NCBI GenBank assembly: GCA_902826835.1
Contig: CADEGH010000048.1
Location: forward strand, 1 to 34,937
DNA length: 34,937 nt
Reading direction: 5' to 3'
DNA from: an uncultured bacterium
GTDB taxonomy: Bacteria; Planctomycetota; GCA-002687715
Part shown: positions 24,603 to 33,600 of the stretch, piece by piece
How the letters are laid out: each line of letters opens with the position of its first letter
Position numbering within the stretch: the stretch's first letter is position 1
Program-made: the position numbers and the translations under genes
Notes under the pieces: model-generated
What the model was told of the DNA's origin: nothing
Database searches by the model: none
What the model saw: only the letters and a program-made list of their open reading frames with translations

Positions 24603-26522
24603 ATGGAAAAGCGCCTGCCCCTCGCGATCTTGCTCTGTCTAGCCTTTTTGTTCGTCTGGACCCAATTCATGGGGAAAAAGGCGCCGCCAACTCCGCCCGC
24701 CAATGCCCCCGAGGCGGGGGCGCCGGAATCGGGCGGTACCGGCGAAAGCGGAGCTTCCGGGACCGCTCCAGTGGCCCGCCCGAGGCCGACCGCCCCGGCT
24801 GCCCCGATTCCCGAATCCGAGCTGATTCGCGAGACGATCCAAAACGAATCGGTTCGCCTCACCATCACCAACATCGGAGCGTCGATCGAATCGGCGGAGC
24901 TCCTCGACTACAGCCCGCACGCCCGAGCCAAGCGCGAAGGCCCTCGTCCCCTCCGAATCCTCGTCCCTTCGAGCGACCAGCTGTTCGGATTGCGGTTGGA
25001 TGAGTCCTTCTCGGAAGGTGTCCCCCTCGGGGACCGCAAGTGGACGCTCTCCCGTACTCCGGACGGGCTCGGAGTGGTGGGCGAACTCGCTTGGGAACGA
25101 GGCGGTGAAGGGGGCGCCAAAGGCAAGCTCACGAAGGAGATTCGCCTGCTCGGGCCGCGGGGCCACGCCGCTTCCCTGACCATCCGTGCCTCCTTGGACA
25201 AGTCCGGCGAGGCGGTGCGCACTTTTCCTTGTCGCTTCAACGTGCTCGTGTCCGGCGGGGTCTTCCAGGAAGTGGACGCGGGAGTGGCGGGCACGGTGAA
25301 GAGCTTCGGGACCGCCTCAGGGGGAGACCTGCGCGAGGTGATGCTCGCCGAGGTCATGAAGCGGGATGCCGAAGGGGACGATCTCGCCCTCAGCGTGCGC
25401 ACCGGCGAGCAGTTGGGGGTGGCGTTTGGGCTCGAAGGGTCGCCGCGGTTCGTCGCGGATGTCGGCAGCTACCTTGGCGCCTTTTGGGTGGCCCGGGACA
25501 TTCCCGACAACGCGATCGCGTACATGTATCGCGTGTCGGACTTGGGGCAGCCCAAGCTCAACGCGAGGCCGGATGAAGGGGATGCGACCGCCCGTACCGC
25601 GACTTCGGTTCGGTTCGAAGCGGAACTGCAAGAAGGGGCGGAGGCGAAGAGCTTCACCTCCCTCTACTACCTCGGACCGATCAACGGCACGATGATCCGG
25701 GAAGATCTCGGAGAGGGTGCTGCTGCGGAAGCGGCCGCGCTCTCGCTCGTGCACGATGAGCAGCTCGGGTTTGCCCGGCCCGTCGGCAAGACCGTCCTGT
25801 GGGCGCTCCGGGGCTTGCACGGAATCACCGGCAATTGGGGGTGGGCCATCGTCCTCCTCACCTTCTGTGTGCGTTTGATCCTGTTCCCGATCAATCGCAA
25901 ATCGCAGATGGCCATGGCTCGTCAAGCCGAGGCCATGAACCGGGTCAAGCCCAAGCTGGAAGTCCTGAAGAAAAAACACGGCGACGATGCCCGCGCCTAT
26001 GCCGCGGCCCAGATGGAATTGATGAGGAAGGAGAAAGTCCCGCTCGTGCCGCTCGGCGGATGTCTGCCAATCTTCCTCCAGATCCCGATTTTCTTCGGCC
26101 TCTTCTCCGCTCTTCGGGCCTCGATCGAACTCCGCCAAGCGCCGTGGCTGTGGGTCGAAGACCTCTCGCAGCCGGACCACCTGATCCGCTTCGCCAAACC
26201 GATCGAGAACTACCTCGGCTTCCTCGGGAGTTGCTGCAGTATGCCGCAACCCGAGAAAGTCACGGGACTTCACATCTTGCCTCTGCTCATGACCGCCGCC
26301 TGGGTCGTGAGCAGCATGCTCGCCCCCAAGCCTGCTGTCTCCGACCCGCAGATGGAGCAACAGCGCAAGATCATGATGTTCATGCCCATCCTGTTCGGGC
26401 TGATGATGTACGGGTACGCGGCGGGTCTATCGCTTTACTGGCTCACCTCGAGTCTGCTCGGCATCGTGGAGTCGCAGGTCATTCGGCGCTTTTGGCCGGT
26501 CACGAAGCCGGCCCCGCAGTGA
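24603..26522 (+). CDS. yidC: Membrane protein insertase YidC
   Basis: 639 residues. An N-terminal membrane segment (LAILLCLAFLFVWTQFMG) is followed by a Pro/Ala-rich linker. A large periplasmic domain (about 80-380) comes next. The conserved C-terminal core starts with WGWAIVLLTFCVRLILFPIN, whose arginine lies in the hydrophilic groove, then RKSQMAMARQAEAMNRVKPK. CLPIFLQIPIFFGLFSALRA and KIMMFMPILFGLMMYGYAAG are further core segments. It inserts and folds inner-membrane proteins with or without SecYEG. An AGGA site lies five bases before the ATG. YidC and MnmE side by side recalls the widespread rpmH-rnpA-yidC-jag-mnmE order, here without rnpA, rpmH and jag. Confidence 0.95.
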   Translation: MEKRLPLAILLCLAFLFVWTQFMGKKAPPTPPANAPEAGAPESGGTGESGASGTAPVARPRPTAPAAPIPESELIRETIQNESVRLTITNIGASIESAELLDYSPHARAKREGPRPLRILVPSSDQLFGLRLDESFSEGVPLGDRKWTLSRTPDGLGVVGELAWERGGEGGAKGKLTKEIRLLGPRGHAASLTIRASLDKSGEAVRTFPCRFNVLVSGGVFQEVDAGVAGTVKSFGTASGGDLREVMLAEVMKRDAEGDDLALSVRTGEQLGVAFGLEGSPRFVADVGSYLGAFWVARDIPDNAIAYMYRVSDLGQPKLNARPDEGDATARTATSVRFEAELQEGAEAKSFTSLYYLGPINGTMIREDLGEGAAAEAAALSLVHDEQLGFARPVGKTVLWALRGLHGITGNWGWAIVLLTFCVRLILFPINRKSQMAMARQAEAMNRVKPKLEVLKKKHGDDARAYAAAQMELMRKEKVPLVPLGGCLPIFLQIPIFFGLFSALRASIELRQAPWLWVEDLSQPDHLIRFAKPIENYLGFLGSCCSMPQPEKVTGLHILPLLMTAAWVVSSMLAPKPAVSDPQMEQQRKIMMFMPILFGLMMYGYAAGLSLYWLTSSLLGIVESQVIRRFWPVTKPAPQ

Positions 26523-26624
26523 GGTGCCCGGAGGCGCAGCATCCCGACCGATCCGGATGCCGCGCGCCCTGACTGCTGGTTGCGAGTTTCGGCCAAGATC
26601 GGCGCCGCGAGTTCGAGTCCGCGC

Positions 26625-27944
26625 ATGGAACCCATCGTCGCTCCCGCCACCCCGATGATCCCGAGCGAGCGAGGCGTCCTTCGTCTGAGTGGAGACGGAG
26701 TTTTTTCGCTCGTGCTGGCCAGGTTTCGGCCCGAGGGTGCGCAGCTCCCTGCTTCTTTTCGACGGTGGAGCGGACGGGGCTGGTTCCGCTGTTCCAAGCT
26801 TCAATCGCTCGTGCCCGGATCCCTCTGGTTATTCCGAGGACCGAACTCTCCGACGGGGGAGGATGGGGCGGAATTGCATCTACCGGGGATCCCGCATCTC
26901 ATCGAGCTCATGCTGGGGGACCTCGTCGCCGCCCGAGCGCGGCTCGCCACTCCCGGTGAATTCACGCGCCGTGCGGTACGCCACGGACGGATGGACCTCG
27001 GGCAAGCCGAGGCGGTCTTGGCGCTCGTCCGGGCGACCGATGAACGGGAGCAGGCCCAGGCAATGGCGTCGTTGACTTCCGGCCTGGCCCGACGCGTTGG
27101 CGAGCTGCGCGCCCGGATCCAGGCGTGGTTGATTCCCCTTGAACTCCAGTTCGATTTCTCCGACCAAGGCTTGGAGCTTCCCGAGGATCGCGGGGCTTCC
27201 GCCGCGCGGCGCACGATCCTGGCGGATCTGAGCGCGCTCGTGGCCACCTGTTCCGAGGCCGTCCACCGCGCCGCCGTGGCGAGAGTGGTCTTGGTGGGAG
27301 CTCCCAACGCCGGCAAGAGTTCTCTCTTCAACGCGTTGATCGGCGACGCCAAGGCGATCGAAAGTCCGATTGCCGGCACCACCCGCGACTGGCTCTCCGG
27401 TGATTGGCGGTGCGGTTCTGAGTGCATCGAACTCATCGACACCGCCGGCGAATCCGGGGCGCAGGACAGTTGGGAACGTGCGTTGTCCCCGGCCCGGAAG
27501 GCTCAGGCTCATGGGGCCGACCTTCGGCTTCGGGTCTTCGATCTGAGAGTGGGGGTGCCCGCGATTCGGCCCGGCGAATTGCTCGTGGGGACGCACTCGG
27601 ACTTGGTGAGTCCTTTGGGCGGACCCACCTCCGAGTGGGTCTCCGTGAGCAGCCGGACCGGAGCGGGTTTGAGCGAACTCACGAAGATCGTGCTCGATCG
27701 CCTCTCGTCGGGAGCCCGGGCGGTTGATGCTTCGATTCTGGTCAGCGCTCGCCAGGCACGCGCGCTTTCGGAAGCCCACGAGGCGTTCACCCGGGCCTTG
27801 CTCGCCGCCGAACAGGGACTCGAACCGGAATTGGTGGCGAGTGACTTGCATCAGAGCCTGAGCGCGCTCGCGCAAGTCACGGGCGAAAATGCCCGCGACG
27901 ACGTCCTTGATCGGGTGTTTCGAGAATTTTGCATCGGTAAATGA
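26625..27944 (+). CDS. mnmE: tRNA modification GTPase MnmE (divergent G domain)
   Basis: 439 residues. With MnmG it installs cnm5/cmnm5 at wobble U34 of tRNA. The N-terminal folate-binding domain starts MEPIVAPATPMIPSERGVLR and holds FRGPNSPTGEDGAELHLPG. The G domain has G1 GAPNAGKSS (225-233), G2 GTTRDW and G3 DTAGE. Where G4 should be NKxD there is THSD (323-326), so guanine specificity may be reduced. The C-terminus ends in FCIGK, with the conserved cysteine C436. The usual HGG of the folate domain is replaced by LPG. Despite these changes the order of domains and the C-terminus are clearly MnmE. ATG 26625 was chosen as it starts the conserved ATP segment. Confidence 0.9.
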   Translation: MEPIVAPATPMIPSERGVLRLSGDGVFSLVLARFRPEGAQLPASFRRWSGRGWFRCSKLQSLVPGSLWLFRGPNSPTGEDGAELHLPGIPHLIELMLGDLVAARARLATPGEFTRRAVRHGRMDLGQAEAVLALVRATDEREQAQAMASLTSGLARRVGELRARIQAWLIPLELQFDFSDQGLELPEDRGASAARRTILADLSALVATCSEAVHRAAVARVVLVGAPNAGKSSLFNALIGDAKAIESPIAGTTRDWLSGDWRCGSECIELIDTAGESGAQDSWERALSPARKAQAHGADLRLRVFDLRVGVPAIRPGELLVGTHSDLVSPLGGPTSEWVSVSSRTGAGLSELTKIVLDRLSSGARAVDASILVSARQARALSEAHEAFTRALLAAEQGLEPELVASDLHQSLSALAQVTGENARDDVLDRVFREFCIGK

Positions 27945-27996
27945 CATCGTGGGCGGGAACTCCCGGTCCTGGTAAGGTCCGCCCGAGCCACCCACC

Positions 27997-28485
27997 ATGC
28001 GCTGCCCTTTCTGCAAATCCGTCGAAGACAAAGTGATCGACTCGAGGGCGAGCAACGATCAGGCGGTGATCCGCAGACGTCGCGAGTGTTTGGGGTGCGA
28101 GCGTCGGTTCACGACTTACGAGCGCATCGAGGAGATCCCCTTTCGGGTCGTGAAGAAGGACGGAACGAGAGTTCCCTTCGATCGCCAGAAAATTCTCGGC
28201 GGGATGCTCCGCGCTTGCGAGAAGCGCCCGATTTCGGTGGAGACCTTGGAAGAAGTGACGTCCCGGATCGAGACCAAGGTGAACGAGATGTTCGAGTCCG
28301 AAGTGAGCTCCCGGGTGATCGGGGGGTTCGTGATGGACGAACTGGGCAAACTCGACCACGTGGCGTACGTGCGCTTTGCCTCGGTGTACCGCGAATTCAA
28401 AGACGTCAGCCAATTCCTGGACGAGCTCAAGAGCATTTTGAAGCGCGAACAAGATGGCAAGGATTCGACAACTCCGACGGGATGA
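27997..28485 (+). CDS. nrdR: Transcriptional repressor NrdR
   Basis: 162 residues. The zinc ribbon is MRCPFCKSVEDKVIDSR with C3, C6, C31 and C34 (RECLGCERRF) as ligands. The ATP-cone follows: FRVVKKDGTRVPFDRQKILG and RVIGGFVMDELGKLDHVAYV. It binds dATP/ATP and represses ribonucleotide-reductase genes through NrdR boxes. Its 3' end overlaps the next gene by 32 bases, and that gene starts with another ATP-cone, so the two probably share a transcript. The gene is 52 bases after mnmE. Confidence 0.96.
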   Translation: MRCPFCKSVEDKVIDSRASNDQAVIRRRRECLGCERRFTTYERIEEIPFRVVKKDGTRVPFDRQKILGGMLRACEKRPISVETLEEVTSRIETKVNEMFESEVSSRVIGGFVMDELGKLDHVAYVRFASVYREFKDVSQFLDELKSILKREQDGKDSTTPTG

Positions 28486-30445
28486 CGGGGAAGTCGTTCC
28501 GTTTCGGGAACGACGCCTCTCGGATTCCCTGCATGCGGCGCTGCGCACGGCCGGCACGGACGACCGTGCCCTGGCGGAAGAGCTCACGAGCGTCGTCGTC
28601 CTCTTCTTGGACAAGTACCACGAGGCCGAGGTTCCGCACACTCGCGACGTCGAGGAAATGGTAATCCGGGTTCTCCGGGAGACCGGTCACATTCCGGCTG
28701 CCTTGGCCTACGAAGCCCAGGAGAAACGGCGCCGTCGGCTGGAATCCGAATTGGTGGTTCGCCACGACGAAAGCGAGACCGAAGCCAAAGAGGAGCCATT
28801 CGATCGCCAAATTTTGGCGGCGCGGATCGCGAAGTCGCGGGAGGTTCCCGAATCGCTGGCCGATGAAATCGTGACCTCCGTCGAAGCGCGCATCGTGCGC
28901 CTGGAGCTGCGCTCCGTGGGTGTGCGGCTGCTCGAAGCGTTGGTCGACGAGGAAATGGTCGAACGCGGTCTGCTCGCCGGAAAGCGAGCCGAACGGCGGT
29001 TCGCGATTGATGCCCACGCCGTGGCCGCGGCCCTGCGGGGCGAGGGAGAAGGACGCTTGGAGCGGCGCCTCGCCGCAGAAATCCTCCGCGGCTTCGCTCT
29101 GTCTGAGATCCACGGAGCGGATGTGGCTCAGGCTCACCGGGCGGCTCGGATCCACGTCTTCGGACTCGATTCCCCGCTCGAGCTCGAACGTCTCGTGCTC
29201 ACGACGCCGCTGCTCGGCCTTCGTGAGTCGAAGCTACCCCTGCCTGCCAAACTCCTGCGCCTGCGGCCTCTGGTCGAAGTGGTGCGCCAGGAAGTGCGAG
29301 CCGAACTCCTCTTTCCCGATCTTCTGAGCTGGCTATCTGCGGAGCCCGAGGCCCGAGGCGATCCGGCGGCGGCCGTCGAGTTCCTGATTTCAGCCCTCGA
29401 GATGCGGGATGCCTATGGGCAACCCACGGGGCCTAGGCATCTCCTTTGGCTGCCATTTTCCGAGGCCAGTGCGCAGGACCCGGTGCTGTGCGCGGCGGCC
29501 GACCGTCTCCTCTCCGGTCACGGAAAACCGTCATCGGTCGAAGCGGTGCTGGCGTTGGAGCCGGGGCCGTCGCTTTGCCCGGACCCGCTCCTCGAGGCTT
29601 GGATCGATCGCGCTTCCGAGCGTCCACATTCCCGGATCGTGGTTCGCCGCTCCGGCGATGCCCCGCTGGTCCCCGTGCCCGCGGAGGCGCCGCATCCGCT
29701 GCGAACCTCCCTCGGAGGCGTGGCCCTGAATCTGCCGCTCCTGGCATCGGACCCGCGAGTGATCGACATCGCGACCCTGACGGAGCGCCTCGAGGGGACG
29801 CTGAGGCTTGCCGGGCGCGCCTGGGCGGAGCGATTCTGGCTTCAGCGCAGCGGTCCCAAACAAGGCATCCATGCCGTCTCGGTGGCGCTGGGCGGACCGG
29901 GGCACGTTCAGATTCACGCCGAGGGCCAAGAGGTCGACATCGAACTCTGGGGTCTGCCGCTCGCTTTGGATCTGCTCGAAGCGCGGGGAGGGCTTCGGCC
30001 CTTCGAGCGCCTCGCCGCGGTGCTGCGCCTCCTTTCGTACATCGACTACGTGGCGATGGACGACCATGGAGGTGTCCGCTTCCGCGTCCGGCTCGGCAGT
30101 CTTCAGGATCGAGGCGTGCGCCGCCGGTTCCTGGATGCCACCGCCGAGGCGGCGGCCCGGGAGGGAGACCGGGTGCTCCAGACTCTTCTGCGCCGCGATG
30201 AAGAGCCGAAGACGATGATCCCGATCTCGGTGCCTCTCCTCTCCAAGCGCAATCAGGCGCTGCTCGAGGCGCCGTTCGTCGAGCGCCTGGCGGAGGGCCT
30301 GGCGCTGCCACTCTCGGCCCTTGGGGAGGGAGACCGGGCGCCTCTCCTGGCCCGACTCGCCAAGGAAACCCGAGTTTCCCAAATCAGTCTGCTGCCCCAC
30401 GCCCCGGAAGACGCGCTTTTTGAGGTTCAAGAGGAGATGTTCTGA
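28454..30445 (+). CDS. ATP-cone protein with degenerate class III RNR (NrdD)-like region
   Basis: 663 residues. The N-terminus is an ATP-cone (RIRQLRRDDGEVVPFRERRL to about residue 95). A second ATP-cone-like stretch occurs near residues 112-190 (EEPFDRQILAARIAKSREVP). The region after it recalls NrdD: LAAEILRGFALSEIHGADVA then QAHRAARIHVFGLDSP fits the NrdD segment that ends in HIHDLD. LRTSLGGVALNLPLLASDPR resembles the NrdD segment before the active site, followed by ERLEGTLRLAGRAWAERFWL. But I see no active-site cysteine pattern, no zinc CxxC pairs and no glycyl-radical RVxGY motif; the C-terminus ends VSQISLLPHAPEDALFEVQE. It is probably not an active reductase. A regulator working with NrdR is one possibility. 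Confidence 0.72.
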   Translation: MARIRQLRRDDGEVVPFRERRLSDSLHAALRTAGTDDRALAEELTSVVVLFLDKYHEAEVPHTRDVEEMVIRVLRETGHIPAALAYEAQEKRRRRLESELVVRHDESETEAKEEPFDRQILAARIAKSREVPESLADEIVTSVEARIVRLELRSVGVRLLEALVDEEMVERGLLAGKRAERRFAIDAHAVAAALRGEGEGRLERRLAAEILRGFALSEIHGADVAQAHRAARIHVFGLDSPLELERLVLTTPLLGLRESKLPLPAKLLRLRPLVEVVRQEVRAELLFPDLLSWLSAEPEARGDPAAAVEFLISALEMRDAYGQPTGPRHLLWLPFSEASAQDPVLCAAADRLLSGHGKPSSVEAVLALEPGPSLCPDPLLEAWIDRASERPHSRIVVRRSGDAPLVPVPAEAPHPLRTSLGGVALNLPLLASDPRVIDIATLTERLEGTLRLAGRAWAERFWLQRSGPKQGIHAVSVALGGPGHVQIHAEGQEVDIELWGLPLALDLLEARGGLRPFERLAAVLRLLSYIDYVAMDDHGGVRFRVRLGSLQDRGVRRRFLDATAEAAAREGDRVLQTLLRRDEEPKTMIPISVPLLSKRNQALLEAPFVERLAEGLALPLSALGEGDRAPLLARLAKETRVSQISLLPHAPEDALFEVQEEMF

Positions 30446-30543
30446 GGGACGGATCCTTGGCAACGAACCACAGGATTCGGGGGTAGTCATCGGCCGCTCC
30501 CACCTTATGATGGGGGCGCACCGGTCGGACCGCGCCTTCACGC

Positions 30544-30561
30544 GGGCCCCGTTCGGGGCCC
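30544..30561. other. GC-rich hairpin upstream of smc
   Basis: GGGCCCC-GTTC-GGGGCCC is a perfect 7-bp inverted repeat with a GTTC loop, in the 195-base gap before smc. It has no following T tract, so a simple rho-independent terminator is not supported. It could be a pausing or RNA structure element, or a protein site. Confidence 0.4.
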
Positions 30562-30640
30562 ACCATGGCAGCCCGATGCGTGTTCACGCTCGGCGGGGCA
30601 GCCGCTACGGTGGGAGAGGAAGCGCCCCCCTAGCCCTGCC

Positions 30641-33600
30641 ATGCGTCTGAAGAAGCTCATCGTTCACGGGTTCAAGTCGTTCGCGGATCGGACGGAGTTC
30701 GATCTGGAGCGGGGCGGCCTCACCTGCATCGTCGGGCCGAACGGCTGCGGCAAGTCGAACGTCTTGGATGCGATCAAGTGGGTCTTGGGGGAACAGCGGC
30801 CCACGAGTTTGCGCGGTAAGGAGATGACCGACGTCATCTTCAACGGCACGATCCGCCGCCCCCCCATGGGGCTTTCCGAAGCGACCCTGGTTTTCGATAA
30901 CCGGGATCGCACGCTTCCCCACGACGATGGGGAAGTCCGAGTCACCCGGCGGGTCTTTCGGACCGGAGAGACCGAGTACCTCCTGAATGGCAACCAGGTT
31001 CGCCTGAAGGACTTCCGTGACCTCTTTGCGGGCACCGGACTCGGGCCCGGGGGTTACGCGTTCTTGGAGCAGGGCAAGATCGACAGCATTCTCGCCTCGA
31101 ATCCGGTGGATCGCCGGCGGGTGTTCGAAGAGGCCGCGGGAATCAGTCGGTTCCGCGCGCGCAAGCACGAGTGCGAGCTGAAGCTGACGAAGCTCGACGA
31201 AAATTTGTCGCGCCTCGCAGATGTGATCGAGGAAGTGCAGCGCCAAGTGCGATCCTTGAAGATCCACGCCGGCAAAGCGAGGAGCTGGCGGGAAATCACG
31301 GAACGGCTGGGCGTGGTGCAACGAGCTTGGGCAGTCGCGCGCCACCGTGGACTCACCAAAGAAGAGGGCGAGCTGCAGATCGAGCTGGATAGGCTCTCCG
31401 CGCAGCGAGAAGAAGCTGAATCCGAGCACGAAGTGCTTCGCCATGCGCAGCGCGAGATCGAAGCCGAACTGGCCACCGAGACCGAGCGGGCTTCCCAGGC
31501 GCGCACGCGGCACGCCGAAATCGCGGAGCGCTTGAAAGCGAGCCGCGAGAAGCTGAGCGACCGCGCCCGCTATTCGGCCGACCTCGAAGCGAGACTCGCC
31601 CAGCGCGAGCGGGAACTCTCGGAACTCGGACGCACCCTCGAACAGACGAAGGAAGAGTTGATCATCGTCGGTCGCGAGCGGGCCGCGGTTGCGCGCGAAC
31701 TCCAGCGGACGACGGGGTTGCTCGGACTCGAAGAAGAGCAAATGAAGGCGATCCGCGGGCGCGGAGCCGAACTGCATGCTCGCCGCCGGGATGCCGAGGC
31801 TGCGGACGCGGCCATCGCGGTCCGCCTCTCCGACATCGCCAAGCGCGAGGCGCGGCTCGACGCCGACATTCACCACTTGGATCAGCGGGTTTCCGATCTC
31901 GGCCGCCGGCGGCAGGTCCTGCGCAAGGAACGGGAAGAGATCCAAGCGCACAAAGAGGAGCGGGTGGGCTCGCAGGACGCCCAGTCGACCGCACTCGATC
32001 AAGCGCGCTCGGAACTGCGAGACGCCGAAGGTCGGGCCGAGGATCTCGAGGTTCGGTTCAACCAGGAGGAGGACGAGGGACGCCGCGCCGAGAGTGCGGT
32101 GGGGCATGCGCAAGCTCGTCGAGACGTCTTGGATGGGCTACTTCGCCGCCAGGAGGGTCTGGACGAAGGCACCAAGGCGATTCTCGCCCACAAGGCCAAA
32201 CACCCGGAGTTTCTCCCGGGGCTGCGGGGCCTCTTGCTCGACCGATTCGACGTCGATCTCGACCGTGCGCGGGCGGTGGAGGCCGCGCTCGGGGAAGCCG
32301 CTTCCGCGTTGGTGGTCAACACTGGTGAAGAAGCGCTCGCCGGACTGCGTTTCCTCCGGGAGCGCGGACGGGGCAGTGCGATCTTCCTCCCCCTCGATCG
32401 GTTTGCCGGCAAGGCGAAGGCGCCACCGCCGGGAGTGTCGGCCAAAGAGGCAGAGCTATCGCCGGTCCTCGGATCTTTGCTCGATGGATTCCGGCTCGTC
32501 GATCGGGCCCAGTTCGAGACCACCCTCACCTCGGATCAACGCGCGGCCGCCCTCCTCGTGTCGGAAGATGGGGCCGTTCTCAAGGATCGGGGTTTGTTGG
32601 TGGCTCCCCGGGGCGGAGAAGCGTCGCCCGGCCTCGTCGTGCTGCGGGCGGAGCGTCAGGATCTCGATCGCAAGTTGCCGGAGCTCACGGGCGAGCGCGA
32701 GCGTCAAGTTCGGCGTCTGGCCGCGACCCGCGCGGAGCGGGAGGCCGCACGGTCGGCGGTGAAAGAGCAAAGCGTGGCGCTGCTCAAGGCCGAGGGCGAT
32801 GCGGCTCGCCTCGACCAGGAAGTCATGCGCCTCGTCCGCGAATTGGAGCGACGCGAGCAGGAAGAGGGGCGGGCGGAAGAGGATGCGGCGGCCGCGGCCG
32901 GTCGCGCCGTCGCTCTGCGGGCCGATCTCGAGCGCTTGCAGGCGGAGCGCGCCGAACACGACGAGCAGCGGGTCCGGGCCCGGCACGAGGTGCAGGAAAC
33001 CCAAGCCCTCACCGCCGAGCATGCCGCTGAAGTCGAGCGGGCGCAGTCCTCGTTGGAGGCGGCGCGCATCGCGTTGGCCCAAAGTCGCGAGCGTGCCCAG
33101 TCCTTGGAGAGCCGCGAGCAATACCTGACCGCTTCGGTCGCAGATGCCACCCGCCGCCTGGCTCTCGGCACCCAGGAGCGCGAGGAGTTGTCGGAGTCGC
33201 GTGCGCGCCTCTCCCAGGAGATCTCCGTCGAAGAAGAGCGCCAGTCCGGCTTCGGGTCGGAGGCATCGGAAATCCGCTCGGTTCTGAAGGAGCGGGAGTC
33301 TCGGGCGGACCAGGTGCGGGAGCGGTTGCGTGCCCACACCGAACAAGTCACGGCGGTCGAGGCGCGAGAGAAGGCTCTCCACGTCGCACATGCGGACGCA
33401 AAAGGGCGGGAGGGTGCGATGCGGGCCGGGGCGCAGGCTTTGGTGGAACGGGTTCGCGACGAACTTGGCCTCGAGCTGCCCGAGCTTTTGGCCGCGGCTC
33501 CCGAGGCCACCCCGAGCGCGGCCGATCCCCGAGAACTCGATCTTGAGATCAAGGAGCTCAAGGACCGGATCTCGCGCCTCGGAAACGTCAATCACGCGGC

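Noticed and set aside
26611..26620. GTTCGAGTCC, resembling a tRNA T-loop
   Set aside because: The flanking bases do not form a T stem, and no acceptor, D or anticodon arm can be built around it.
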